Shown here piece after piece: positions 1-8,800 of a DNA stretch of 64,000 bases. The notes under the pieces are model-generated. The model was given only the letters and a program-made list of their open reading frames with translations. It did not search any database and was not told the DNA's origin. The stretch comes from Tritrichomonas musculus (Eukaryota > Parabasalia > Tritrichomonadida > Tritrichomonadidae). The translations under genes and the position numbers were made by a program. The first letter of the stretch is position 1; each line of letters opens with the position of its first letter. The DNA is taken from the NCBI GenBank assembly GCA_039105265.1, contig JAPFFF010000018.1, positions 1,736,001 to 1,800,000 of the forward strand, in the 5' to 3' direction.

Positions 1-204
1 GCATTCCAACGTGAATGGAACTGCGTAACAACGATGCAATATGCTCTAGAGTCGCTACAAATGTGGCTAGCATTTGGTGAAGAAGTACCACATGTCGGAA
101 CAGTTTCCGATGACACCGAACCAGAAAAACCAAAGAAAGTTACAGAAGTCCAAGAGAAGGTCTTCAAAATCACTTCTTCATCTGAAGAAGATTTTAATAA
201 TTAA
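1..204 (+). CDS. 3' end of an unrecognised gene (partial)
   Basis: Frame 1 is open from the left edge to a TAA at 202-204. The visible 67 residues begin AFQREWNC and end in an acidic, serine-rich tail (TSSSEEDFNN). The part before the tail is rich in Lys, Glu and Val. Nothing identifies a family, and the start lies outside the window. Codon use is ordinary, and the stop is followed 30 bases later by a very long T tract. It could be host or the end of another repeat element. Confidence 0.6.
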   Translation, partial: AFQREWNCVTTMQYALESLQMWLAFGEEVPHVGTVSDDTEPEKPKKVTEVQEKVFKITSSSEEDFNN

Positions 205-226
205 TCAATAAAAGATTAATTTCTTA

Positions 227-233
<7 letters not shown>

Positions 234-280
<47 letters not shown>
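234..280. repeat. 47-base T homopolymer
   Basis: An uninterrupted run of T directly after the partial gene. It may be a poly(A) relic read on the other strand, or a simple-sequence tract. Its exact length is likely to be unreliable in an assembly. Confidence 0.9.
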
Positions 281-281
<1 letters not shown>

Positions 282-1238
282 TAAATTGATAAAATTTATG
301 AATTTCATAGGGGTAATGTAAAAATTTTGAAAATTTTGAAAAATTATCTTTTTATTTAAAAATGCCAAAAAACAATAAGAATTTATATGACAATTTTTAA
401 TCTTAATTTTGATCCTTTTCTAAAAAGGATTGATTCATTAAAATCAATATCATGGTCAATCACTTCTTTAGATTGGTCAAAGGATGATAATTGAATAAAA
501 TATTCTGTTGGTCGTTCATTTGTTTCTTCTGTAATGATTTTATCTGGTATTAACTCGTTTGCAATTGAAATCGTTGATGTAGGTGAATATATATATTGAT
601 TTCCGAAATCAAATTGAGGATGATTATGATCTAAAATATAATGAATAGTTTCACAAGGAAAACTAATAATATTTGTTAAAGTAACATTGTTACCTAAACA
701 AAGCTTTTGATTTTCAAGAGTTAATGGTAATTTATCAATTAAAACTTGAAACATAAACTGATCTTGAGCAATTTGTTGAAATCTTCGAAGTGTTTTAGTA
801 TCAATATCAACAGGTAATTCAAATGTAGAATTATCAGATATATAATGATCAAAACATAATTCAGGATCAATTTCAACATACGAACCTTCCATAACACCTG
901 TATCATTAAAAAAATGATAAGTATTGTAATTTTCTGTTTTAAATGGTGCTAATTTAATTTTTAATTCTTCAAAAACAACAGGAGGAGGAGGTGCTTCATA
1001 TATTGCTCTAATTGTTGAATTTGGTGATACTAAAAAATCATTTAAAAATGTATATTCAGGATTTTCCCTTGTTAAAACAATATTATAAGGAACAGCAGGA
1101 ATTTGAATCGGGATTTGAATACTAGAATCCTTATTTATAAATGTATTTCGATTTAATTTAAATGTTGCAGTCTTTTTATATAAAGGTATTTCATAATCAG
1201 GATCATATTCAAATTCATTAATAAAGTAAAGTTCAAAA

Positions 1239-1519
1239 CCCCCTAACGATAAAAAAACCCCCTAACTTTTTTAAAATTTGAGAGAAAACTTTTTATAGAT
1301 CAATAAATATTCATTCATTTTAATATATTTAATAATGTATTCAATATTATTTATGTATTATAATTTAGAAGCCCTGATTTTAACTTTACAAAAAACCCTA
1401 ACTTTTTTCCATATTTAAATTTAAATTCAAAAGAAAGTACTTTTTGCCATCAAAAAAGGCTAATTTGAGAGGGAAAAATGGTCAAAAAAAGTTAGGGGGT
1501 TGTTGAAAAAGTTAGGGGG
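1239..1519. repeat. MITE-like insertion with CCCCCTAAC ends
   Basis: The unit starts with CCCCCTAAC and ends with its complement GTTAGGGGG. Further copies lie just inside each end (near 1257 and 1490), and a related one lies in the middle (near 1390). It interrupts the decayed reading frame on the - strand. It has no coding capacity. A clear target duplication was not found, so the borders could be off by a few bases. Confidence 0.7.
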
Positions 1520-1820
1520 TTTATTCCTTTTCTTTATTTAAAATAGATAAAGCAAGGATTAATGGGTTTTGTATATCGATAATTCTTAAATTATCCATTA
1601 TATCAGGAGATATACGAACAAACGATTTGAAAAATCAACATCACATTGTAAAAGTTCCGGAAACGGAATAGGTGGTGAACGAAATGATATTCTTGAACCA
1701 ATAGCTGGTATTATACCATCACAAATCCATACTGGATTTTGTTCATCTAAAATAATATCAAATTTAGAAGCTGTTATATTCCTGATGAAAGACAGATTTG
1801 AACCAGTATAAAAATAATAA

Positions 1821-1826
1821 GGCGTT
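1821..1826. repeat. Target-site duplication of the Maverick, left copy
   Basis: GGCGTT lies directly outside the left terminal inverted repeat and is repeated at 27604-27609. Six-base target duplications are the rule for Maverick/Polinton integration. Confidence 0.93.
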
Positions 1827-2057
1827 AGTAGTGATGGATGTTCCGCATGGGGACCAGATAAATTTCAAATATAACAGCCACATCTAACCTAATTTTGATA
1901 TTCACATAACCATTTAAAATTAAGCTCCAGACCTTGAATTTTTGCTGAAATGTCATAGTCCAAATCAAAGGAATCTATGGTCTTTTAAAGGAAATTGCAT
2001 GTGCCAGGTATTCCCTCCATATCCCCAATATCCCCATGCGGAACATCCATCACTACT
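1827..2057. repeat. Tip palindrome of the left TIR
   Basis: The terminal 27 bases (1827-1853, starting AGTAGTGATGGATG) occur again, perfectly inverted, at 2031-2057. The first 231 bases of the TIR can therefore fold into a stem with a loop of about 177 bases. The same structure is at the right tip. It may be a replication or integrase-binding structure; that is inference. Confidence 0.85.
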
Positions 2058-2083
2058 AAGAGGTTCACTTAAGGGGTCACACA

Positions 2084-2186
2084 TCATACCTCACACCTCA
2101 TACCTCATACCTCATACCTCACCTCAAATTGGTATAGGGGTACCCAAGAGGAGCCTCTCAAAATCCATTTTAGGTAAATTCCATTC
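2084..2186. repeat. Inner inverted repeat upstream of the TIR gene, with 7-base tandem units
   Basis: Units of the form CATACCT/CACACCT in tandem (about 2086-2124) are followed by a 32-base stretch (2120-2151, containing GGTATAGGGGTACCCAAGAG) and a partly conserved tail with TTTAGGTAAAT. All of this recurs inverted at 3563-3675, so the TIR gene is bracketed by its own inverted repeats. Equivalent copies lie in the right TIR. Confidence 0.8.
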
Positions 2187-2284
2187 GGCTTCGCCTCAAG
2201 ATAAATGCTTACGCATTTCCATAAATTGACAATCCCAAAAATAATGCTATTCTCGAATCAATTTAATTTTTTATCTGGTTTGAA

Positions 2285-3529
2285 ATGAGTATTGTCCCAA
2301 CTAACACCCAAATAGTTTCATATGAAGGTTCTTTCTGCAAGGAATTGGAGATTCGTATGAACAAAATATTGAATAAATCCCAACGTGAACATGATCGCGA
2401 GTCAGCTATCAAGTGCTATATACATAAGGAGCTCTCGCTTGATGAGTACGATGAGTGGATCCAAGATATGAATACCAAAATTGATAGTTATACAAACATT
2501 GAATCTCCTGAGCGAGCACTGCTAATGAAGGAGTTATCATATATCAACCGAGATCGCGAACGTCTAATGAAATTTCAAGATGAGCTCGATAAGAAACGCA
2601 AAACTTTGATTTACAGTTATACACACCCCCTTGATTATGCCGTTGACATCATCACAAAGGATATCAATATGTTCAACCAGAATTTGCTCAGTTGCATATT
2701 CGAATCGTTTGTCAATAAGGTCAAATCCTTATGTCCCAAAGACAAATCATATGAGGGTACCATTAAATTCGTATACTATGATAGAACCTCTACCAAGGTC
2801 ATAAACCTATTCGATTCATTAACACAAAGATTAATATCTAGCTTCACTAAGCTACTCACTGGAGTTGGAACGAATGAGTACTTCGCAAATGATATACATA
2901 AATATGATTCCCTAGTGAAATTGCGCGAGGAAATCAGTAATGCTTGTTATAATCTATACCTTGGAACAATCATTGATGCAATCGATAATAAACTTGATCA
3001 ATATCCCCCAACTGAAATGTCATCTAGTGAACTCGTTATTGGGTACTCTAGAGTACTCATGAAGAATCTCAATGAATATATCTTACACGATTTATCCAAA
3101 ATCATCGATAGGGAAATCAAGGATTGCATTGCAAAAATATGTGAAAATGAGCTCTTAAATTATATCCACATTAAGGAACCAGAGATGGCTGAGAAATCCA
3201 AACAGAGTTTGACTGAGGTATCTGCCAAGGAATCTACCAAGGAATCTGCCAAGGAATCAAATGCCGAATCCCAGCATACACCCATTATAGCTGAAGTATA
3301 TGAGATTGATCAGGAGAAGACCTTAGACGATTTCATTAAGGGTCTCCCAAATGATAAGATATGTATAGTAGAATTGACTCAAAAATATAATGCGTACTTC
3401 GACACTAATGTAACCCCTCGTGGATTAGGTGTAATACTCTCAAAATCGGGTAAACTGAGAACGCAGTTCCTGCTTAAGACCATTGCATGGGAGAAGAGTA
3501 AGAGAGTTATATACTATAGCAAGGCTTGA
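2285..3529 (+). CDS. Unrecognised 414-aa protein encoded inside the TIR (left copy)
   Basis: The 414-residue protein is largely helical by composition. It has a charged, coiled-coil-prone N-terminal third (about 20-110) and a middle helical domain. A low-complexity linker of repeated AKES/TKES units lies near residues 315-330. The C-terminal domain, about 70 residues, contains DDFIKGLPNDKICIVELTQK and a winged-helix-like RGLGVILSKSGK segment. It may therefore be a primase- or helicase-associated DNA-binding module, but that is a guess. The ATG follows TTTTTTATCTGGTTTGAA, close to the element's usual upstream box. The twin copy at 25894-27138 differs by a few residues. Because it lies within the TIR it is kept in two copies by any repair that equalises the ends. 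Confidence 0.85.
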   Translation: MSIVPTNTQIVSYEGSFCKELEIRMNKILNKSQREHDRESAIKCYIHKELSLDEYDEWIQDMNTKIDSYTNIESPERALLMKELSYINRDRERLMKFQDELDKKRKTLIYSYTHPLDYAVDIITKDINMFNQNLLSCIFESFVNKVKSLCPKDKSYEGTIKFVYYDRTSTKVINLFDSLTQRLISSFTKLLTGVGTNEYFANDIHKYDSLVKLREEISNACYNLYLGTIIDAIDNKLDQYPPTEMSSSELVIGYSRVLMKNLNEYILHDLSKIIDREIKDCIAKICENELLNYIHIKEPEMAEKSKQSLTEVSAKESTKESAKESNAESQHTPIIAEVYEIDQEKTLDDFIKGLPNDKICIVELTQKYNAYFDTNVTPRGLGVILSKSGKLRTQFLLKTIAWEKSKRVIYYSKA

Positions 3530-3562
3530 ATAATTTATTTTTGGACTTATGAGGATTCCCAA

Positions 3563-3675
3563 TTAAAGGATTTACCTAAATTGAATTTTATGACCCCCCT
3601 CTTGGGTACCCCTATACCAATTTGAGGTGAGGTATGAGGTATGAGGTATGAGGTGTGAGGTATGAGGTGTGAGAT
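3563..3675. repeat. Inner inverted repeat downstream of the TIR gene, with GAGGTAT/GAGGTGT units
   Basis: Mirror of 2084-2186. A TTTACCTAAATT segment comes first, then the 32-base core at 3598-3629, then about six tandem 7-base units (GAGGTAT or GAGGTGT) ending at the inner edge of the TIR. Unit number differs by one between left and right TIRs, as expected for slippage. Confidence 0.8.
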
Positions 3676-3727
3676 GAGTCCATAACTAACTAGTTCTCAA
3701 TGCAACTCAATTTTTATCCAGCTTGAA

Positions 3728-4495
3728 ATGGAATCAACAGCAATCAACATTCCAATGTCAGCCATTGTCGAACCAATCAATGACGAATATGAATACATCC
3801 AGTATAATGAGAAGCTTCGTTTGATACATTCCATTAATGATGATATGTACCAGATGCAATCGATTCTCACTGCATGTAATTCAAAGAAACAAGCTTATAG
3901 GTGGAGGCAACTCGCTGAAACCAATGAAATTCTTGATGAATTATCGTCACAGCAAAATTGCTGCGACCTAGATATTGTTCAAGATAGACCTAATTTACCG
4001 AATGATTTGAAAGGCACATACATTCACCGATTGCTTGTCAATGATGTTGCATGCTGGGCTAATCGAAAGTATGCCATATATATTGCCAAACTATTGGATT
4101 CATATTTTGAGAAGCAACGTGAGCAGCTGGTTAACAAAATCGATGACCTAACTCCAAGGGCTGTCCCCAAAGATCACAAACATAGCTACCGATATATGAT
4201 ATGGCTTGAGGAACTTCCCAAAAATAAGAATTTTGTGATACTCCATCTCGTTCGTCGCAACAAGCATTCATGGAGGCAGGTCAGTAAGATTTATCAAGAT
4301 GAGAAGAAGCGCTGGGCATATGTTGATGACCTACCAATTGCGATGACCCCGAATGAAGATATCAAACGAATGGCCAAAGCTATGTTCAAAGGGGATGATG
4401 TCCGTGTAGGTGGTACTGATATTATCATTAACAAATCATGCCTTGATGAGTTTCATGAAGCTGTAGACAAATACTTTAAAAATATACATCTTTAA
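3728..4495 (+). CDS. KilA-N/MSV199-like DNA-virus protein
   Basis: 255 residues. The central segment GTYIHRLLVNDVACWANR (about residues 98-115) is followed by a helix KYAIYIAKLLDSYFEKQ. This matches the conserved C-terminal part of KilA-N/MSV199 domains of large DNA viruses (the pattern 'YIH..L..D.A.W.....A..I...L..'). A second domain after residue 140 (FVILHLVRRN near 177) resembles the C-terminal modules that accompany MSV199 domains. KilA-N family proteins bind nucleic acid in many viruses, and the role here is probably regulatory. The CAGCAAAATTGCTG hairpin motif, also found between genes, lies inside this gene at 3950-3963. The family assignment is by motif memory and is moderately secure. 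Confidence 0.65.
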   Translation: MESTAINIPMSAIVEPINDEYEYIQYNEKLRLIHSINDDMYQMQSILTACNSKKQAYRWRQLAETNEILDELSSQQNCCDLDIVQDRPNLPNDLKGTYIHRLLVNDVACWANRKYAIYIAKLLDSYFEKQREQLVNKIDDLTPRAVPKDHKHSYRYMIWLEELPKNKNFVILHLVRRNKHSWRQVSKIYQDEKKRWAYVDDLPIAMTPNEDIKRMAKAMFKGDDVRVGGTDIIINKSCLDEFHEAVDKYFKNIHL

Positions 4496-4517
4496 ATAAT
4501 ATTTTATTTTTGCATAA

Positions 4518-5063
4518 ATGGATATTTCAGCTACAGAATCTGACACTGATATACTCTCAAAAATCGTAGATGGTATCACCGATTTGCGCCGAGATGTCAA
4601 GCATTTGATTAAACGTTGGAGCAGTAAACGCAAACCTTCCACAGATTCACCTCAGGATTCAACTCAGGATTCACCTCAGGACTCAACTCAGGATTCACCT
4701 CCTGAAGCAACTGAGAACGCAGTTCCTGCCTCACCTCCTGATGAAACTGAAACTCAATCTATTGAACATCCTCGACCTCGTTTAAATAGAACTCATATAT
4801 TCAATCGAAGCAAGTTTTTGGATATTGAGGATCACGACCGATTGATCCAATATGTCACATCAAAGGATGTAATCGATGCGGTCTCCAACGTGGAACCTCA
4901 TAAACGAGTATCTCTATTGCGTAGACTCATCTACGATAACCTAAAGTTGAGTATCTCCATGTATATGACCCAAAAATTAATCAACACCCATATGACTATA
5001 AACGGTCCCCCAAGGGAAACAGCTCCAGACCCCGATGATGAGATCGATACAACCGATTTCTAA
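4518..5063 (+). CDS. Unrecognised acidic, low-complexity protein
   Basis: 181 residues. The N-terminal 40 residues are helical. They are followed by a tandem DSPQDSTQ-type repeat (about 42-60) and a Pro/Glu-rich stretch to residue 85. A compact helical C-terminal domain follows (FLDIEDHDRLIQYVTSKDVIDAVSN and after). The stretch ENAVPA at about residue 67 is encoded by the recurrent 15-base motif at 4715-4729. The ATG is preceded by TTTTATTTTTGCATAA, the clearest example of the element's upstream box. Function unknown. Confidence 0.8.
   Translation: MDISATESDTDILSKIVDGITDLRRDVKHLIKRWSSKRKPSTDSPQDSTQDSPQDSTQDSPPEATENAVPASPPDETETQSIEHPRPRLNRTHIFNRSKFLDIEDHDRLIQYVTSKDVIDAVSNVEPHKRVSLLRRLIYDNLKLSISMYMTQKLINTHMTINGPPRETAPDPDDEIDTTDF
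4715..4729 (+). repeat. Recurrent 15-base hairpin motif GAACGCAGTTCCTGC
   Basis: One of five exact copies in the element: 3459-3473, 4715-4729 and 18809-18823 on +, and 19902-19916 and 25950-25964 on -. The core GAAC-GCA-GTTC is a small hairpin. Here it is read in a different frame from the copy at 3459. A shortened copy is at 17236-17246. Confidence 0.8.
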
Positions 5064-5086
5064 TTTAAATTTTTGCAACTCTCAAA

Positions 5087-5410
5087 ATGACAAATTTTGT
5101 AACTCTCAAGGATAAACCTAATTGGAACTACTTTAAGGATAATATATTACCTAACATACAGATTATCCAAAATACAAAGGACTGGTTAACAATTAAGGGA
5201 TTCACTACCGCCAACAACAACTACATCTATATCATCTATACACATGTTGATTTAGGGTATACAATTGAAGATGCCAATAGAGATATGATGTGGACGAATG
5301 GTCCTCTATATAATATACAAAATACTTTTATTCGTACCTTCACTGATGAGACCTCCAATATAGCACACACATCTTGGAAATACGAATGGACACTATATTT
5401 TAATCACTAG
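5087..5410 (+). CDS. Unrecognised 107-aa protein
   Basis: A small protein rich in aromatic residues and Asn, with alternating hydrophobic stretches (NNNYIYIIYTHVDLG and SWKYEWTLYF) that suggest a compact beta-sheet domain. There is no signal peptide or membrane segment. The ATG follows AAATTTTTGCAACTCTCAAA, so it has the element's upstream TTTTTGCA box, and it starts 24 bases after the previous gene. It is the last gene of a four-gene + block. A small virion or accessory protein is possible; no family was recognised. Confidence 0.75.
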   Translation: MTNFVTLKDKPNWNYFKDNILPNIQIIQNTKDWLTIKGFTTANNNYIYIIYTHVDLGYTIEDANRDMMWTNGPLYNIQNTFIRTFTDETSNIAHTSWKYEWTLYFNH

Positions 5411-5895
5411 GACTAAAAAATATTTTTGCAAAAACCGACCCCATGAGAATGTATATTCATACTGGATGCGTAATGCATTCGATATGAGATGATAAGTGCC
5501 CGGGATGATACCACCCCATAAAGAGAAACAGTTGCATCCACCATGAGGCTGGTTTGGGTTGCAAATGCCGGCAAATGCCCGTATTACCCCATAATCCACA
5601 AGTAATAGCTTACCCAAGGTGTTTAGTGCGCTAGGGCTCTATCACAAATATGGACCGGAAATAATACGAAAAATCGGTATGGCAGTGAATCGAACCTATG
5701 CCTGCAGCCGAAGCCCGGAGACATCCTTCATGATCCAACAACTATACCAGTTAGCGCTAACACATATATGTTTTCGATTTAGCATTTAAACCATTCCAAC
5801 TACATTGCAGGGAGTATGCACATGATTAAAATTCAAAAATAATATTTAATCAATATTTTTGCGATGACTATTTTTGTATTTTTACGTTCAGGCAA
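5411..5895. other. Gene-free spacer before the polymerase gene
   Basis: 485 bases with no convincing frame. It contains the tRNA-like stretch on - (5680-5762). Just before the polymerase ATG there are two ATTTTTGCG/ATTTTTGTA boxes near 5855-5880, like the upstream boxes of other Maverick genes. Its size makes it the longest non-coding gap in the element, so it could hold an origin or regulatory site. Confidence 0.6.
5680..5762 (-). ncRNA. tRNA-like or Pol III-promoter-like stretch
   Basis: On the - strand, TAGCGCTAACTGG (5747-5759) resembles an A box and GGTTCGATTC (5687-5696) matches a B box, at tRNA-like spacing. TTTTT follows downstream. The segment CTCCGGGCTTCGG resembles a class II variable arm. 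However, the T stem does not pair and no good anticodon arm was found, so it is not a functional tRNA as far as can be seen. It may be a degenerate tRNA or a Pol III RNA. Confidence 0.25.
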
Positions 5896-8800
5896 ATGAG
5901 TAATATTACAAACGGACATTTTGGTAAAATTCCTACAAAAACTGTCAAAAATTATATCAATATTGTTAATAATGAGTTCGGTGGCAACATCCCAACCAAC
6001 CTCACATATGTCGCTCAGCTGAGCAAGCTCAGTAGGTTCCTCAATGAGAAATCATTTGTAGATCGAATAGGTTTTGATACTAGGTCTGCTCTTCAGGAAT
6101 CGCATTTTGATACATTCTTTGGACAACTGAGGGCTGAACAAGAGGATGAGCAGTTGAGGGCTGAAACTGAACAGAGGTTGCGTAAACTAGAGGATGACAG
6201 ACTTGAACAGGAACGCCTTAAGCAGGAACAGGAACTTGCTGAGAAGGAACGCAAACGGCTTGAGCATGATCGATTGAAACAGGAGAGATTGGAACAGGAA
6301 CTTGCTGAGAAGGAACGCAAACGGCTTGAGCGTGATCGATTGAAACAGGAGAGATTGGCTAAAGAAGCAGAAGAGCAGGAACGCAAACGGCTTGAGCGTG
6401 ATCGATTGAAACAGGAACGTGAACGCAAGCGAATTGCCGAAGAGAGGGAACGGGAGCTGAATCGTAAGATTACGAATGGGAATTTCGATAAAAGGTATAT
6501 ACCTACAGAAACTGTCAAAAATTATATCAATATTGTTAATAATGAGTTCGGTGGCAACATCCCCCTCACTGATAAATATATTGTTCAGCTGACTAAACTT
6601 TCGGGGTTCCTCAATGAGAACTCATTTATAACTCGCACAGGTTTCAATCCCGATGGTATTCTCGAGGAATCAGATTTTGATACATTCTTTGGACAACTTA
6701 GGGATGAACGTGCTGAGCAGGAGCGCTTGGAACAGGAACGTATTGAGCGTGAGCGTGCTGAGCGGGAACTTCTTGAACAGGAGCGTGCTGAACAGGAGCG
6801 ATTGGAGCGTAAACGTGCAAAGAGACATGCCAAAAAAGCTCGTAAACGGGAGCGTGCTGAGCAGGAGCGCTTGGAACAGGAACGTATTGAGCGTGAGCGT
6901 GCTGAACGCCTTGCAAATGATAATGATTATTTCAATAAATTCAATAGAGCTGATTACAAGGTTGATAACCCCATTGATGCATTTCAACATAAGAATACTC
7001 GAGATAAGTTTAAACAAAAACTTGTAAGGGAACGCCAAATACAACATAATATTGATGATGCAAAAGATGCTTTGCAGGAAGCTCAACGATTGATTCGTGA
7101 AAATGAGTATCCACCAATATTACCACCACCGGCAACTCATAAGAAACCAATTCGGTATGATGAGCAGCCTTCATATATAAAGAGATTGAATGACAAACTC
7201 GATAATGATTACTTCAGTAAATTCAATAGAGATGATTACAAGATTAATGACCCCATTGATGCATTTCATCGTATGAATACTCAAGATAAGTTCCAACAGC
7301 AATTAGATGATGAACGTAAGGTATATTCATATTTCGACAAATATTATCCCGAATATCTCGATAGAGCTGAAATACAAGATATACTCAAAAACAGGTCCAA
7401 AGTTATAAAACTAGCTCATATTATTGATGGTAGCACTAATATTGATGGTATCCCCAAGGACCCTGAAAATAATGAGATATTCGAATACCTCAGTGAGTTC
7501 GGTCATGAATTCAAATCGAAACATACTGGTTTCCTCATGGTGAATGAACCTGAGGACTATGATAAGGCTGTAGAGGCTTGGAATAAATATAACAAATATG
7601 CTGATAATGATTACAATGAACGCGAGGATATTGATACATATGAGCCAATATACATATACTACTTCAACTCGATATCTACATTGAACAGTATATATGATGG
7701 TTTGCAACAGGTTTATAAACGCGAGGTAAAACCATTCAAAATCTATTTCCAACTCTCGGGCGTATTTGAGACCTCCAGTGCTGAGAATGACACATTCCAA
7801 TATACAGCTAGGGAAATCAATTGGAACAACTATAAATCAGCCATTCCAATTGTGGTTCGTGATGAGCAATCACTTGATATCGTGAAGTATTATATTGAAT
7901 CAGTACTGCACTCATATGAAACCTCAACATCGAGCACCAAGTTGATTCTCGTAGGAACCGTTTCATTCACAGTATCTCGAATGGTTAAAGTTAGTGGTCC
8001 CATCAAAGATTTGCCTAAGGAAATCAAAAATAATAAATTCATCATCACAGATAACGCCGATGACAATCTATGTTGGTATCGATTTCTGGCAGCGTGTCTC
8101 GATGACCATCTAGTTAAACCCAAATCTGGTTGCAAACCCAAATCTGGTTGCAAAACTAAGCATCGTACTCAAGCAGCTAGGAAGCTCCTATGCGAGGATC
8201 ACAATATAGTGTATTCTACTAAGCCATCACAAGCTGCAATCGATCTCCTGAACAACTATCCGGGAACATCAATTGAAGCCATGAAGGCATCTGCTGAGAA
8301 GCATCACTTGAATGTGGACATCTATGAGTACGTGGAGAAACACAAGGTGTATAATCTTCAGGACCAGTGGAAATACAATAGTGATAACTCATTTAGGAAA
8401 TCCGCATTGCTGTTCACTCAAAATCGAATCATTCATATAATGTACATCAAGGATGCTGAGAAGCTGACCAACATCCATATCTGCCCAAAGTGTGGTTCAT
8501 ATGCACATTATGGTCATCACAATATGAAGCGTTTCGAGAACCATGTTGATAACTGTACTGGTGTATTTCGAAAACAATTCATACCCAATCGTGAACCACT
8601 ACCATACTGTCCACATATACTCAGCAATCCGGTGTACGAATATTGCTTAGCATATGGTCTCGACTGGAAACCCAACATATATTACATCACCTACGATTTC
8701 GAAACTGTTGAACAGCCTGTGAATGCATCTATTGGTTCATCCACAACCATCAACTCACGACTGATTCCCCTTAGTGTATCATCATGTGTCAAATCGCAAT

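Larger units (their letters stand above)
383..1826 (-). pseudogene. C-terminal half of the large array gene split by the Maverick
   Basis: Reading the - strand leftwards from 1826, the frame that leaves the right flank at 27604 continues in frame through the target site. It then breaks by a frameshift near 1640, where the old frame meets a stop and the neighbouring frame opens. The 281-bp repeat at 1239-1519 interrupts it next. It shifts again at a run of seven T near 907-913 and ends at 383. The 169-residue open frame 383-892 is only the tail of this gene, and its Met is internal. The protein is rich in Asn, Ile and Phe, with many short beta-type segments like the other genes of the array. 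I do not recognise a family. The original gene would have encoded roughly 750 residues. The frame agreement on both sides of the Maverick is seen directly; the function is unknown. Confidence 0.75.
1827..3675. repeat. Maverick terminal inverted repeat, left
   Basis: Matches the reverse complement of 25755-27603 over 1,849 bases. Differences seen include a few codons in the contained gene (KEST versus KVSA in one stretch). There are also three versus four copies of a 7-base unit near 2090-2120, offset by one extra unit near 3630-3675. Long TIRs holding a whole gene are unusual among Mavericks, whose TIRs are typically a few hundred bases up to about a kilobase. Confidence 0.96.

Noticed and set aside
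1239-1519. Telomere-like repeat (CCCCCTAAC)
   Set aside because: Copies are few, irregularly spaced and inverted at the ends, so a MITE fits better than an internal telomere tract.
2086-2124. CRISPR-like short repeats
   Set aside because: The units are only 7 bases with no spacers; this is a microsatellite in a eukaryotic element.
1942-2229. 95-residue frame in the left TIR and its mirror at 27246-27488
   Set aside because: It runs through the 7-base tandem units; the two copies have different ends because unit numbers differ.
5393-5617. 74-residue - frame in the spacer before the polymerase
   Set aside because: Overlaps the end of the 107-aa gene and has no upstream box.
6093-7086. Open frames opposite and beside the polymerase coiled coil (Ser/Arg/Leu-rich)
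   Set aside because: They mirror the repetitive Glu/Arg/Leu codons of the polymerase and have no independent signals.
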